Below, piece after piece: positions 28,287-37,428 of a DNA stretch of 64,000 bases (within the stretch, counting starts at the first letter, position 1; each line of letters starts with the position of its first letter). The notes under the pieces are model-generated. The model ran no database searches. It was not told where the DNA came from and was given only the letters and a program-made list of their open reading frames with translations. A program made the position numbers and the translations under genes. The stretch spans positions 1 to 64,000 of the forward strand of contig JBFWMM010000009.1 in NCBI GenBank assembly GCA_050251615.1, written 5' to 3'. The stretch is from Sedimentisphaera sp050251615 (GTDB lineage Bacteria > Planctomycetota > Phycisphaerae > Sedimentisphaerales > Sedimentisphaeraceae).

Positions 28287-30191
28287 ATGTTAAATTACAC
28301 ATCTTTATTGGGCGCTGCGAGCACGTGGCACCCGCTTGACACTGGGATTCTGGTCGTATTCTTTTTGGCTATGGTCGGAATCATCGTGTGGGTTATGAGA
28401 CAAAAGGAAGAAACTTCACAAGACTACTTCCTCGCGGGAAGAAACGCGAAATGGCTTGAGATCGGCTCGTCCATCTTCAGCTCCAACATCGGCTCCGAAC
28501 ACCTTGTCGGCCTGGCCGGCGCGGGATTCGTGAGCGGGATGGCTATGGCGCATTGGGAAATGCATGCATGGATGATTCTTTTGCTTGGCTGGGTTTTTGT
28601 GCCGTTTTACGACCGCATCAAGATCTTCACGATGCCAGAGTTCCTCGAACGCCGCTTCGATTCCAAATCACGTACTGTTTTGTCGATGATTTCTTTGGTG
28701 AGCTATGTTCTCACGAAGGTCGCCGTTACGGTTTACTCCGGCGGCATCGTATTCGGCACGGTATTCGGCATCAGATCAATTATGATCGCCGGCCACGAAG
28801 TTGACTTCTTCTGGGTGAGCGCTATCGGCCTTGTTGTCATTACCGGTATCTACACGATTCTCGGCGGCATGAAGGCTATTATGTACACCTCAGTCCTTCA
28901 GACGCCCGTTCTGCTTATCGGCTCAATCGTGCTTCTGTTTCTCGGCCTCAAAGCGGCCGGCGGCTGGGGCAATGTTGTTGAGGCGGCAGGAGACAATATC
29001 CACCTGATCCGCTCTCACAACGACCCCGAATTTCCGTGGACAGGCGTTATCTTCGGTTCGATGATTATCGGTTTCTGGTACTGGTGTACAGACCAGTATG
29101 TAGTGCAGAGGGTGCTCTCGGGTAAGAACCAGACGCAGGCTCGCCGAGGCGCAATCCTCGCCGGCTACTTCAAACTCCTTCCCGTGTTCATCTTCCTCAT
29201 CCCCGGCATGATCGCTTTCACGCTGTTCAAACAGGGCAAGATGGATGTCGAAAGCTCAGACGCCGCCTTCTCTACGCTCGTTGCGCAGATCCTTCCGATC
29301 GGCTTCAAGGGCGTGGTTGTTTGCGGTTTGCTTGCGGCTCTTATGAGCTCGCTCGCTTCTCTGTTCAACTCCTCCGCGGCTTTGTTCGTGGGCGATTTCT
29401 ATCAGAAAGCAAGACCCGATGCTTCTGAAAAACAGCTCGTTGTTGTGGGGCGTATAGCCACAGCGACAATCGTTATCCTCGGCGTGCTGTGGATTCCGGT
29501 TATGAAGGCGTTCAGTGATGTTCTCTATGAATACTTGCAGGCTGTTCAGGGGCTTCTTGCTCCCGCAATCGCCGCAGCGTTCATTATGGGCGTGTTCTGG
29601 AAGCGCACAACCGCCGCCGGCGGCTACTGGGGCCTCGCACTGGGCTTTATTCTCGGTATGTTCCGTCTCGTGCTGAATGTTGCTTATGGCGCAAAGGCCG
29701 GCCTCGTTATCGCGGCCACAAAGGCTAAAATGCAGATTGAAGCAGGCAACGAAAACGCGCTTGCCACGCTTACCGGCCTTAAAGAGGGCATAGCAGATAA
29801 GCTTGCAGACGCAGGCGCGGCCGCTCAGGCACAGGTTCAGGCCGCTATTGACGCGCTCAATAGTGGCTCTACAACCTCCGCGGCAGAGCTCGCCGGAAAC
29901 GTGCAGGTCGCGCTGAACGATATGTTCGTGCAGAACCACGGCTTCCTCTACAAGATTGCCGCGATCAACTGGTTGCACTTCTGCGTTATACTCTTCCTCA
30001 CATGCATTGCGATTACGGTTGTTGTGAGCCTGCTTACTCCCGCTCCCACGGCAGAGCAGCAGAGATACACATACTTCGCCGCTACAAAAGAAGAGCGCGA
30101 AGCAACCCGCAAGAGCTGGAACGGCTGGGATATTTTCCACACAGCCATCATTCTCGGCATCGTGGTTGCGTTCTACTGGTACTTCTGGTAA
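28287..30191 (+). CDS. Sodium:solute symporter (SSS/SglT family), probable sugar importer
   Basis: 634 residues with about 14 membrane spans. SSS marks are visible: DYFLAGRNAKWLEIGSSIFSSNIGSEHLVGLAGAG, given here only as a region near residues 50-85; FTMPEFLERRF; and WYWCTDQYVVQRVLSGKNQTQARRG near 255-280. A soluble insert rich in Ala lies near 495-540 (AQAQVQAAIDALNSG). Start at 28287 because GAGG is six bases upstream; TTG at 28275 is in frame but less likely. Position after araA suggests arabinose or a related sugar, but the family also carries glucose, galactose and others. A strong terminator follows. Confidence 0.9.
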   Translation: MLNYTSLLGAASTWHPLDTGILVVFFLAMVGIIVWVMRQKEETSQDYFLAGRNAKWLEIGSSIFSSNIGSEHLVGLAGAGFVSGMAMAHWEMHAWMILLLGWVFVPFYDRIKIFTMPEFLERRFDSKSRTVLSMISLVSYVLTKVAVTVYSGGIVFGTVFGIRSIMIAGHEVDFFWVSAIGLVVITGIYTILGGMKAIMYTSVLQTPVLLIGSIVLLFLGLKAAGGWGNVVEAAGDNIHLIRSHNDPEFPWTGVIFGSMIIGFWYWCTDQYVVQRVLSGKNQTQARRGAILAGYFKLLPVFIFLIPGMIAFTLFKQGKMDVESSDAAFSTLVAQILPIGFKGVVVCGLLAALMSSLASLFNSSAALFVGDFYQKARPDASEKQLVVVGRIATATIVILGVLWIPVMKAFSDVLYEYLQAVQGLLAPAIAAAFIMGVFWKRTTAAGGYWGLALGFILGMFRLVLNVAYGAKAGLVIAATKAKMQIEAGNENALATLTGLKEGIADKLADAGAAAQAQVQAAIDALNSGSTTSAAELAGNVQVALNDMFVQNHGFLYKIAAINWLHFCVILFLTCIAITVVVSLLTPAPTAEQQRYTYFAATKEEREATRKSWNGWDIFHTAIILGIVVAFYWYFW

Positions 30192-30222
30192 ACCGCAACT
30201 GATAAGCTGATATAAAAGCATT

Positions 30223-30258
30223 AAGGCCCCCGACATCATAAGATGCCGGGGGCCTTTT
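30223..30258 (+). terminator. Intrinsic terminator after the symporter gene
   Basis: AAGGCCCCCG and CGGGGGCCTT pair around a short loop with CATC/GATG, followed by TTTT. Confidence 0.92.
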
Positions 30259-30430
30259 AATTCGGTTTATTGAGGGAAAAGATGCTTGGCGGAGTGCCGC
30301 CGGCGGACAACTCCATTCGCTCACTGCTATCTCGATCAAGTTTGCCCTTCCGGCATTACCGACATCAGTCGGAATTTGCGTGTAACGCTCCAGGCAAGAC
30401 AACTCATTTCCAGTTATCTCGCGATGAGCC

Positions 30431-30459
30431 AAAAAAAAGGTATCTTCCGCGGAAGACAC
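30431..30459 (-). terminator. Intrinsic terminator of the accBC operon
   Basis: On the - strand GGTGTCTTCC pairs with GGAAGATACC, followed by TTTTTTT, 27 bases after the accC stop codon. Confidence 0.88.
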
Positions 30460-30485
30460 CCCTGGTAATAATTACGGTAAATCTG

Positions 30486-31829
30486 TCAGAATTCCATTTC
30501 GTGCTCAATGAATCCTGTGTCGATCTTGTTGTTCCGGTATGCGATATTTTCGAGAATCTTCACAGACGCGGGGATTGTCGTCTTGACCGGCCCGATACGG
30601 AATTCATGCAGGGCGCGAAGCATCGTTTCAATGGCTTCTTCCCTTGTGGGCTGATGAACAAGCAGCTTTGCCACCATTGAGTCGTAGTAGGGGCTGATAT
30701 AATCGCCCTGCTTGAGATACGTCTCCACGCGTACGCCGAAGCCGCCGGGCACGAAGAAGTCGTCGATCGGCCCCGGACAGGGTGCGAAGTTCATCGCGGG
30801 GTTCTCCGCGTTGATTCGGCACTCAATCGCGCAGCCGTTCAGCTTTATATCTTCCTGTTTGAGCGTGAGCGGGAGCCCCGCAGCCACTTTAATCTGCCAT
30901 TTGATGAGGTCATGCCCTGTAACCAGCTCGGAAACGGGATGTTCAACCTGAATTCTCGTATTAACTTCGATGAAGTAGAAGTTGTTGTCTGAATCGAGCA
31001 GAAATTCAACGGTGGCGGCGTTGTGATACTTTGCCACTTTCAGTAGCCTCTTGGCTGCCCCGCAGAGCTTCTCGCGGGTTGCTTCATCTATAACGGGGCA
31101 TGGCGCCTCTTCGATGAGCTTCTGGTGCCTGCGCTGCACGGAGCAGTCGCGCTCATAGAAATGCACTACATTCCCGAATTTGTCCGCCATCACCTGCACC
31201 TCGACGTGTCTGGGGCGCTGGATGAATTTCTCTATATAAACCTCATCATTGCCGAATGCGATCTTTGCCTCGCTTTTGGCCGCGTTAAAAGCGTTTTTGA
31301 GGTTCAGTTCGTTGTGTACAACGCGCATACCTCGGCCTCCGCCGCCGGCAGACGCCTTCACTATCACAGGAAATCCGATCTCCGAGACGAGATTCATAGC
31401 CTCTTCTTCCGATGCTATGGCGCCCTTTGAGCCGGGAACCACGGGCACATCGGCCTTCATGGCGATTTCTCTCGCCATAACCTTATCGCCAAGCTGGCGC
31501 ATAGACTCGGGATCCGGGCCGATGAAGGTTATGCCGCAATCGCCGCAAATCTCGGCAAACTCCGCATTCTCAGCGAGGAAGCCGTAGCCAGGGTGAATCG
31601 CGTCAACATCCGTAATCTCGGCCGCGCTGATAATTCTCTGTATATCGAGATAGCTCTTGGCCGGAGCCGCAGGGCCGATGCATACGGCCTTATCGGCGAG
31701 TTTAAGGTATGTGTTGTTCCTGTCGGGTTCGGAATACACCGCAACCGTTTCGATACCAAGCTCACGGCAGGCGCGGATTACTCGCAACGCCACCTCTCCG
31801 CGGTTGGCAATAAGTAGTCTTGAAAACAT
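30486..31829 (-). CDS. accC: Acetyl-CoA carboxylase biotin carboxylase subunit
   Basis: ATP-grasp enzyme that carboxylates biotin on AccB, the first step of fatty acid synthesis. 447 residues; IANRGEVALRVIRAC at the start, HPGYGFLAENAEFA, the glycine-rich ATP loop KASAGGGGRGMR, ERDCSVQRRHQKLIEEAP, and FIEVNTRIQVEHPVSE. It follows accB by 11 bases in one operon. The carboxyltransferase genes accA and accD are not in the window. Confidence 0.97.
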   Translation of the reverse strand: MFSRLLIANRGEVALRVIRACRELGIETVAVYSEPDRNNTYLKLADKAVCIGPAAPAKSYLDIQRIISAAEITDVDAIHPGYGFLAENAEFAEICGDCGITFIGPDPESMRQLGDKVMAREIAMKADVPVVPGSKGAIASEEEAMNLVSEIGFPVIVKASAGGGGRGMRVVHNELNLKNAFNAAKSEAKIAFGNDEVYIEKFIQRPRHVEVQVMADKFGNVVHFYERDCSVQRRHQKLIEEAPCPVIDEATREKLCGAAKRLLKVAKYHNAATVEFLLDSDNNFYFIEVNTRIQVEHPVSELVTGHDLIKWQIKVAAGLPLTLKQEDIKLNGCAIECRINAENPAMNFAPCPGPIDDFFVPGGFGVRVETYLKQGDYISPYYDSMVAKLLVHQPTREEAIETMLRALHEFRIGPVKTTIPASVKILENIAYRNNKIDTGFIEHEMEF

Positions 31830-31840
31830 CTCGGTTTCCT

Positions 31841-32335
31841 TCAGCCTGCTTTAACTTTGAACAACGCCTGACCGAATTCCACGGCTTCGCCGTTCGATAC
31901 GAGCATCTGCTCTATGATGCCGCTTGTCTCGGCCTTGATTTCATTCATTACCTTCATCGCCTCGATAATGCAGACAACCGTATCAGCGCTGACTCTATCG
32001 CCAATCTTTACAAACGGCTCTGAATCGGGGCTCGGTGCCGTGTAGAACGTGCCCACGATCGGGCTGGTTATTGCGCTCAGATTGTCGGCTGCTGCCGGTG
32101 CTGTGGGAGAGCTTGCAACGGGCTCGGGAGCCGGCGCAGAAGCGGGAGCCACGGGCATCGGATTATATTGTGGCATCGGTGACGCAAAGCAATCCCTGGA
32201 TGCGGGCTCGGGTCTTCTGAGGTGAATGTTTCTGCCCTCGTTTGAGATCTCAAGCTCTACAAGATTATTCGCGCTCATCAGCTTTACAAGTTCTCTGACT
32301 ACGCGCACGTCTTCTGTTCCTATTTTCTCCGACAT
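31841..32335 (-). CDS. accB: Biotin carboxyl carrier protein of acetyl-CoA carboxylase
   Basis: 164 residues: an N-terminal helix (VRVVRELVKLMSANNLVELEI), an Ala/Pro-rich linker (about 65-90), and a biotinyl domain with EAMKVMNEI, the Lys near 128 being the biotin site. First gene of the accBC operon. Confidence 0.96.
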   Translation of the reverse strand: MSEKIGTEDVRVVRELVKLMSANNLVELEISNEGRNIHLRRPEPASRDCFASPMPQYNPMPVAPASAPAPEPVASSPTAPAAADNLSAITSPIVGTFYTAPSPDSEPFVKIGDRVSADTVVCIIEAMKVMNEIKAETSGIIEQMLVSNGEAVEFGQALFKVKAG

Positions 32336-32451
32336 AATCGGAAACCTTTCAAAAAGTGGAGTAAATACGGTCTTCCAACGTGCGAATTATATGTTATATG
32401 CAATTTTTTTCAAACAAATTCGCAATCCGGCGTGCCACCGCTCTTTTACGT

Positions 32452-32661
32452 TCACCGCTCGGGTTCATCATTCTCTGCGGAATACGGGTGGGTATCGCCC
32501 GAATTGTTGTCCGATTGTTCAGCTCGCGAGGGGCATTCATGCTGCGTACATCCACTGCAGCAGCTGCATCCGCCGAGCGGGGATTTTGAGCTGCGCGTCA
32601 GCATACGTACAAGCCATACAATCGCCGCGAACACTATCAGTATAACTGCTACTCTTTCCAT
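32452..32661 (-). CDS. Small Cys-rich membrane protein of the FeoB-associated type
   Basis: 69 residues: one membrane span (VAVILIVFAAIVWLVRML) followed by a cysteine cluster CSCCSGC and a later C. Such small proteins are found behind feoB in many bacteria, and a role in the FeoB complex or iron handover is proposed but unproven. It starts 16 bases after the feoB stop codon, so it is the last gene of the feo operon. Confidence 0.85.
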   Translation of the reverse strand: MERVAVILIVFAAIVWLVRMLTRSSKSPLGGCSCCSGCTQHECPSRAEQSDNNSGDTHPYSAENDEPER

Positions 32662-32677
32662 TTCAGTTTCTCCTTTT

Positions 32678-34723
32678 CTATGCGAAAAGCATTCCCGTTT
32701 GATAGACCACTGTCGTTATGATATACGCCAGCACCGTGAGCCCGAAGAACTGCCCCGCGGCGAAGAGCCAGGAGCCCGTTTCCTTTTTACATATCGCAAA
32801 CGTAGCCACGCATGGCGTTGCAATCAGGCAAAACAGCATAATACAGAAGCCTTGCAGCGGTGTATAATTCTCGCTGAGCTTGCTGCGAAGCGTCTGGCTT
32901 TCCTCGTCCACATCGCCCAGCGAATAGACGATCCCAAGCTGCGCCACGAACACCTCTTTCGCCGCAAACGCGCCTATCAGGGCGGTACCGATGCGGTAAT
33001 CAAAGCCCATCTTGCTGATAGCCGGCTCCATCCAGAGACCAATCTTACCTGCGGAAGTGTTTTGCAGCTCAGCGCTACTTGCTTGCTCGGCATTTAGGCC
33101 CTCAAGCTGCTCGGCAGGCGTTTTCGGGTATGTGGTCATTGCCCACAAAACAATCGAAATAGCCAGTATCACGGTACCGGCTTTTTTGAGGTACAGCCAG
33201 CTTTTCTGCCACATGTGCGTTGTTACGCTACGCATTGTCGGTACGCGGTAGGGCGGCAGCTCCATCAGCATAACGGAATTCTCGCCCTTGAACAGCGTCT
33301 TGCGCAGCAGCCAGGCCAGCGCAATCGCAAGAGTTATCCCGATCATATACATCAGCCACATCATAAGCCCGTGCATCGCATGCGGGAAGAACGCGGGGAT
33401 GATCAGTGCGTAAATCGGCAGCCTTGCGCCGCAGCTTATCAGCGGCAACACCATTATCGTTGTGAGCCGGCTCTTCTTTTCGTTAAGAATGCGGGTTCCC
33501 ATGATCGCCGGCACCGTGCAACCGAAGCCAATCAACATCGGTATGAAGCTCTGGCCGTGCAGGCCGATTTTCTTCATTATCCTGTCCATCAGGAACGCCG
33601 CACGCGCCATATAGCCGGAGTCTTCCAGCAGGGCGATCGCGATAAACAGAAATATGATGTTCGGCAGGAACACAACAACTCCGCCCACGCCGCCAATGAC
33701 GCCGTCAACGATGAGCGAGCGCAGGGCGCTGTCGCTGCCTTCGGGCCAGAGGCCGCTTATTGCGTCGGCCAATAGCTCGAAGCCCTTCTCAATCCAGTTC
33801 ATAAACGGCTCGCCGATTGTGAACGTGAGCCAGAACACGACAAACATCATCACAAAGAATATCGCCAGCCCGAACACGCGGCTGAGCAACACGCGGTCTA
33901 TCGAGTCACTGATGTCGTGCCTGCGCTCGACGGTCATCTTGACTGACTGCTCAAAGACGCCGGAGATGAAGCCGTAGCGTTTTTCGCTCATAAGAATGTG
34001 AGGGTTGTCGCCGTAGAGACGCTTGAGCTCGCCGATGCCGGCTGCTACCGCGTCTTCCACCTCGCTGCCGTACTGCGCGGCGGGGCGGTCCATCTGCAAA
34101 AGTCCGATGGCTTCGTAGCGCGCCAGAACCCGATTGCTCTGGCCGCGAGCCGCAAGCGCCGCAGAGACGCTTTCAATGTGGCGCTCAATGTCAACGCCGT
34201 AGTTGATGCGGTTGTCGTAGCTCTTTTTAGCTTCGTACTCGCTTATCGCCGCGGCGAGTACCTCGCTTACGCCTGTGCCCTTCGGGGCGACCGTCGCCAC
34301 AACCGCGCTACTGAGGAATGTGCCTATTTTGTCCTTGTCGAAGACAATTCCCTGCCTCTCGGCCACATCGTACATATTCAGCACGGTTACCGTTGGCAGG
34401 TTGAGCTCGTAGAGCTGGGTCGAGAGGTACATATTGCGCTCGAAGTTGCCTGAGTCCAGCACGTTCACCACAACATCACATTCGCTGCCGAGGATGAAAT
34501 CCCTGGCGACTCTTTCGTCTTCGGAGTGCGCGGAGAGGCTGTATGTGCCCGGCAGGTCAACGATATTTATTTTGTAATCGCCGAAGTTGCATTCACCTTC
34601 AACCTTCTCAACGGTAACGCCGGGATAATTGCCGACATGCTGTCTGGCGCCTGTGAGGCTGTTGAACAGGCAACTTTTGCCGCAGTTCGGGTTGCCGGCG
34701 AGGGCTATTGTTATTTTCTTCAT
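32678..34723 (-). CDS. feoB: Ferrous iron transport protein B
   Basis: Membrane Fe(II) importer with an N-terminal G domain: GNPNCGKS (G1), DLPGTYSL (G3), TVLNMYD (G4). Two Gate-like halves follow (GFGCTVPAIMGTRIL, GARLPIYALIIPAFF) and about eight to ten spans. 681 residues, slightly short for the family but complete. The TTAG-N6-CTAA palindrome directly before the start codon suggests iron-dependent control. No Shine-Dalgarno is visible between that palindrome and the ATG. Confidence 0.96.
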   Translation of the reverse strand: MKKITIALAGNPNCGKSCLFNSLTGARQHVGNYPGVTVEKVEGECNFGDYKINIVDLPGTYSLSAHSEDERVARDFILGSECDVVVNVLDSGNFERNMYLSTQLYELNLPTVTVLNMYDVAERQGIVFDKDKIGTFLSSAVVATVAPKGTGVSEVLAAAISEYEAKKSYDNRINYGVDIERHIESVSAALAARGQSNRVLARYEAIGLLQMDRPAAQYGSEVEDAVAAGIGELKRLYGDNPHILMSEKRYGFISGVFEQSVKMTVERRHDISDSIDRVLLSRVFGLAIFFVMMFVVFWLTFTIGEPFMNWIEKGFELLADAISGLWPEGSDSALRSLIVDGVIGGVGGVVVFLPNIIFLFIAIALLEDSGYMARAAFLMDRIMKKIGLHGQSFIPMLIGFGCTVPAIMGTRILNEKKSRLTTIMVLPLISCGARLPIYALIIPAFFPHAMHGLMMWLMYMIGITLAIALAWLLRKTLFKGENSVMLMELPPYRVPTMRSVTTHMWQKSWLYLKKAGTVILAISIVLWAMTTYPKTPAEQLEGLNAEQASSAELQNTSAGKIGLWMEPAISKMGFDYRIGTALIGAFAAKEVFVAQLGIVYSLGDVDEESQTLRSKLSENYTPLQGFCIMLFCLIATPCVATFAICKKETGSWLFAAGQFFGLTVLAYIITTVVYQTGMLFA

Positions 34724-34724
34724 T

Positions 34725-34740
34725 GTTAGTCTTGTCTAAC
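34725..34740. promoter_or_regulatory. DtxR-type palindrome before feoB
   Basis: GTTAGTCTTGTCTAAC: perfect five-base arms spaced by six, ending two bases from the feoB start codon. Same TTAG-N6-CTAA plan as the sites at 35021 and 35910. Confidence 0.6.
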
Positions 34741-34756
34741 TTATATGACAAAAAAA

Positions 34757-35002
34757 TTATTCTACTGATTCCACGTCAACGTTTTCCGCGTTTTCCTTGC
34801 GTATTGAAAGGAAGGTGCCACCGATTTTGATTTCGATCGGGTCTCCGAGAGGCGCGAGCCTGAGCACGTCCACGACAGCTCCGCTTCTGAGCCCCATCTC
34901 CATGAATCTCTTGAGGTGTTTATCGGCCGCGGAAACTTTTACAATGCGGCATTTGCCGCCCATTGCTACTTCTGAAAGCTTCATTGTGCATTTACCAATC
35001 AT
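34757..35002 (-). CDS. feoA: FeoA-domain protein
   Basis: 81-residue SH3-like FeoA protein (LKRFMEMGLRSGAVVDVLRLAPLGDP, given as a region; EIKIGGTFLSIRKENA). It is a partner needed for FeoB activity in other bacteria. It lies 33 bases upstream of feoB on the same strand. The start may instead be the in-frame ATG at 34984 (MKLSEV). Confidence 0.9.
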   Translation of the reverse strand: MIGKCTMKLSEVAMGGKCRIVKVSAADKHLKRFMEMGLRSGAVVDVLRLAPLGDPIEIKIGGTFLSIRKENAENVDVESVE

Positions 35003-35020
35003 TAAGGTTGTTAATCTTTA

Positions 35021-35034
35021 TTAGTATTGCCTAA
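35021..35034. promoter_or_regulatory. DtxR-type palindrome before feoA
   Basis: TTAGTATTGCCTAA (TTAG-N6-CTAA), 19 bases upstream of the feoA start. DtxR/IdeR-type iron repressors use boxes of this form; the assignment is by pattern. Confidence 0.6.
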
Positions 35035-35092
35035 GATAGCGATTTGTTCGCCAAAGTCAAGCATCGCGGCAAGATTAGGCGGTTTTATTCGC

Positions 35093-35800
35093 TCAAAAAT
35101 CTGTTCCGAGCGTTACGCCGAAGAAAACGAAATCGTCTCGGCCGGCAAGCTCGCGGAGGTTGTTCGCGCAGATTGCGCTCCAACTCACCATCGGGCTGAT
35201 TGTCCAATCACCCATCGCAATAGGCAAAGCTGCGCGCAGGGTTACGTCCTGCAGGCTGCTTCCGCCATCGGTTCCGAGGCTGCCTGCATTGTAGTTTCCC
35301 GTTGCGCAGCCGATGAGTGCCTCGCACTCAAGAGCAAGTTCATCGCCGAGCGCAATGCTCTCAGATACCGAGCCGGCCAGATAGAGCCCGTCAATTTCCT
35401 CTACATCATAAAAGGCGCTGATGTTTGGTGAGAGGGGGGCATCAAATGTAAAGCTTGCAGTGAGTTCGGTTGTGCCGGGAGCCTTCTCGAAATCGTAAAA
35501 AATCGCGCCGAGAGAGTACTCCCCGATGCCGCCGATTTCGCTTCGATATTCGATTGTGTAATCAAGCTCGCTAAACTTATACTTCTCGCTGTTTTCCTCT
35601 GTCAGGTCGAGGTTGCCCCAGAGGTTTACGTACCAGTTGCCGTATTCCAGCCCCACGGCTCCCTGCGTTACAGGGTCATCAACCGTTATTACGCCTCTGT
35701 CGGCGTACTTGTTGAACCAGCCGAATTCCAAGTCGGTTTTGATTTCCTCTGCGAAGGCGAAAGCCCCGAGCATCGCCGCCATTGTGAGTTTTTTCTGCAT
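35093..35800 (-). CDS. Outer-membrane beta-barrel protein, probable iron-regulon member
   Basis: 235 residues: signal peptide (MQKKLTMAAMLGAFAFA), then alternating amphipathic strands rich in aromatic residues (FGWFNKYADRGV, VGLEYGNWYVNLWGNLDL, ELDYTIEYRSEIG, YSLGAIFYDF) and a terminal Phe, the usual outer-membrane signature. I do not recognise a named family. AAAGGA six bases before 35800 supports the start; the longer frame upstream is rejected. It lies 90 bases upstream of feoA on the same strand and carries its own TTAG-N6-CTAA box at 35910, so it may pass iron or another solute through the outer membrane. That role is inferred from regulation and position. Confidence 0.7.
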   Translation of the reverse strand: MQKKLTMAAMLGAFAFAEEIKTDLEFGWFNKYADRGVITVDDPVTQGAVGLEYGNWYVNLWGNLDLTEENSEKYKFSELDYTIEYRSEIGGIGEYSLGAIFYDFEKAPGTTELTASFTFDAPLSPNISAFYDVEEIDGLYLAGSVSESIALGDELALECEALIGCATGNYNAGSLGTDGGSSLQDVTLRAALPIAMGDWTISPMVSWSAICANNLRELAGRDDFVFFGVTLGTDF

Positions 35801-35909
35801 AATCGTCCTTTCTGTGATTTCAGGTTTAAACTCAAATTTCTCGAACGAGCGCATATTTTGCAGAAAATAAGTAAGGGTGCAAGAATAAAATTAGATAATT
35901 AGAAATAAA

Positions 35910-35923
35910 TTAGTCATTACTAA
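35910..35923. promoter_or_regulatory. DtxR-type palindrome upstream of the barrel gene
   Basis: TTAGTCATTACTAA (TTAG-N6-CTAA), 110 bases before the barrel start codon, in an AT-rich stretch with a second half-like TTAGATAATTAG. Confidence 0.5.
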
Positions 35924-36234
35924 CAAATACAGCGCGAAGCCCTAAGCGAGCGGCGTCCGTTTTGCGGAAAATGGCCTACGTTATATCGCCGTAATCGGTG
36001 CGGAAGCTGGTGAAAAATGCAACGAATCCATATTATTGGCCGCATTATTGGCCGCAGGGTTGAACTTTTCGCGGGCTTGTGCCGTAAAAAAGCTGTTATG
36101 TATTGCTATTACGCAGTATTTGCTTATCCTCTGACGGTTCGAGTATTAATTCACTCCTACCCTGCGGTACAGTTGATTGCCGATAGCAGGCAAGAGTGTG
36201 ATTTTTTTAAGATGTAACGTAATTTGGAGAAAGT
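35924..36234. other. Divergent intergenic region before the secretin operon
   Basis: About 310 bases without a convincing gene. It contains a 12-base direct repeat ATTATTGGCCGC (twice around 36032-36055) and must hold the secretin operon promoter. The single open frame here (66 codons from 36017) lacks a ribosome-binding site and protein-like composition. Confidence 0.5.
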
Positions 36235-37428
36235 ATGAATTCCAAAGTTGTCGTACTGTCGGCCGTCATTCTTATGGCATCTTTTTCATTTGCAATAACC
36301 GATTCGGAAGGCGAGAAGCAGGCAGTGATAAGTCAGCTTAAGCAGCTTTTTGAAGTTTCTCCCGAGGTGATAGTCGAGGAGGATTACGAAGAACCATATA
36401 TCAAGATAATCCCCGGCACGGAAGAGCGCAGTACGCTCGTTTACCGTTGCCGTTATTCAGACTGTAAGCAGATCGCCGACGGTCTTGAAGCGATAATCAG
36501 CCGCAACGGGCTTGTTGAGGATTCTGATGAAAAGAATCTTGTTGTCGTAAACGATGCCTCAGCGAAGATGGAGGAAATCAAACAGACAATCCTCGCTATG
36601 GACCACCCCGTTCCGCAGATTCTCGTTGAAGCGAAAATTGTGGAAGTATCAGCGACGGAAGAATATATCCAGGACCTCACCTTCAACTACAACACCGACG
36701 GTTCCGCGAGAATGAGCGCCGATGGTTCAAGCGTTATCCGCCCCGATATGTTCAGCTTCACCCCATACACCGTTGACACAGGCGCAGAAGGCGTCATGAA
36801 TAACATAGAGTACTTCCTTGAATGGCTCAAAGGAACCAACGAAGCGCAGATCCTGTCATCTCCAAATGTTGTCGTATCGCTGGGCTCTCAGGGTAGCATC
36901 GTAACCGGTGAAGACCTGCCAATCTACTCCACCAGCATCACCAACAACACCGTTAACACAGACGTTAAATACAAGCGTACCGGTATCAGCCTTGATGTTA
37001 CGCCCCAGCGTATCAACAACAAGACGGTCAAGCTTAAGGTTAACCCCGAAGTCAGCACGGTTACCAGATACGAGAAGTATCAGGACATCAACACGCCTGT
37101 TGTATCCATCCGCAACATCGAAACCGAGCTCACCGTCAGCGATGGCCAGATCATTATGCTCGGTGGCCTCTACTCAACAGAAGAACTCGCAGGCAAGGTG
37201 AAAGTGCCGGTTCTTGGCTACCTTCCCTGGGTCGGCGAGCTTTTCACCTCCCGCGACAACTCTTCGCAGGTAAAGCAGCTGATATTTTTTATGAAGGTGA
37301 GGATTGTCAAGAGCGCTTCGGGCACCATCGTTGATGTTGAGAAGCAGGCATCCGAGCTCCGCAAAGTCGGCGATATTATCAACAACTCCAAAATCTTGTT
37401 CCCGGGCAGTGAGGGAGAGGAAGAATAA
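36235..37428 (+). CDS. Short secretin-family outer-membrane channel protein
   Basis: 397 residues with a signal peptide (MNSKVVVLSAVILMASFSFA). An N1-like ring domain covers about 60-125 (LVYRCRYSDCKQIADGLEAI, VVVNDASAKMEEIKQTI). The secretin domain runs about 125-375 (VEAKIVEVSATEEYIQDL, AQILSSPNVVVSLGSQGSI, TGISLDVTPQRI, ETELTVSDGQIIMLGGLYS, VPVLGYLPWVGELFTS). Secretins form the outer-membrane pore of type II/III secretion and type IV pili, but no other gene of those machines is here. The stop codon overlaps the start of a MacA-like adaptor (TAATG). GGAG six bases upstream supports the start. Short for the family: most secretins have more N domains. Confidence 0.9.
   Translation: MNSKVVVLSAVILMASFSFAITDSEGEKQAVISQLKQLFEVSPEVIVEEDYEEPYIKIIPGTEERSTLVYRCRYSDCKQIADGLEAIISRNGLVEDSDEKNLVVVNDASAKMEEIKQTILAMDHPVPQILVEAKIVEVSATEEYIQDLTFNYNTDGSARMSADGSSVIRPDMFSFTPYTVDTGAEGVMNNIEYFLEWLKGTNEAQILSSPNVVVSLGSQGSIVTGEDLPIYSTSITNNTVNTDVKYKRTGISLDVTPQRINNKTVKLKVNPEVSTVTRYEKYQDINTPVVSIRNIETELTVSDGQIIMLGGLYSTEELAGKVKVPVLGYLPWVGELFTSRDNSSQVKQLIFFMKVRIVKSASGTIVDVEKQASELRKVGDIINNSKILFPGSEGEEE

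Noticed and set aside
36017..36217. 66-codon frame before the secretin gene
   Set aside because: No ribosome-binding site, no recognisable sequence, and it occupies the likely promoter region.
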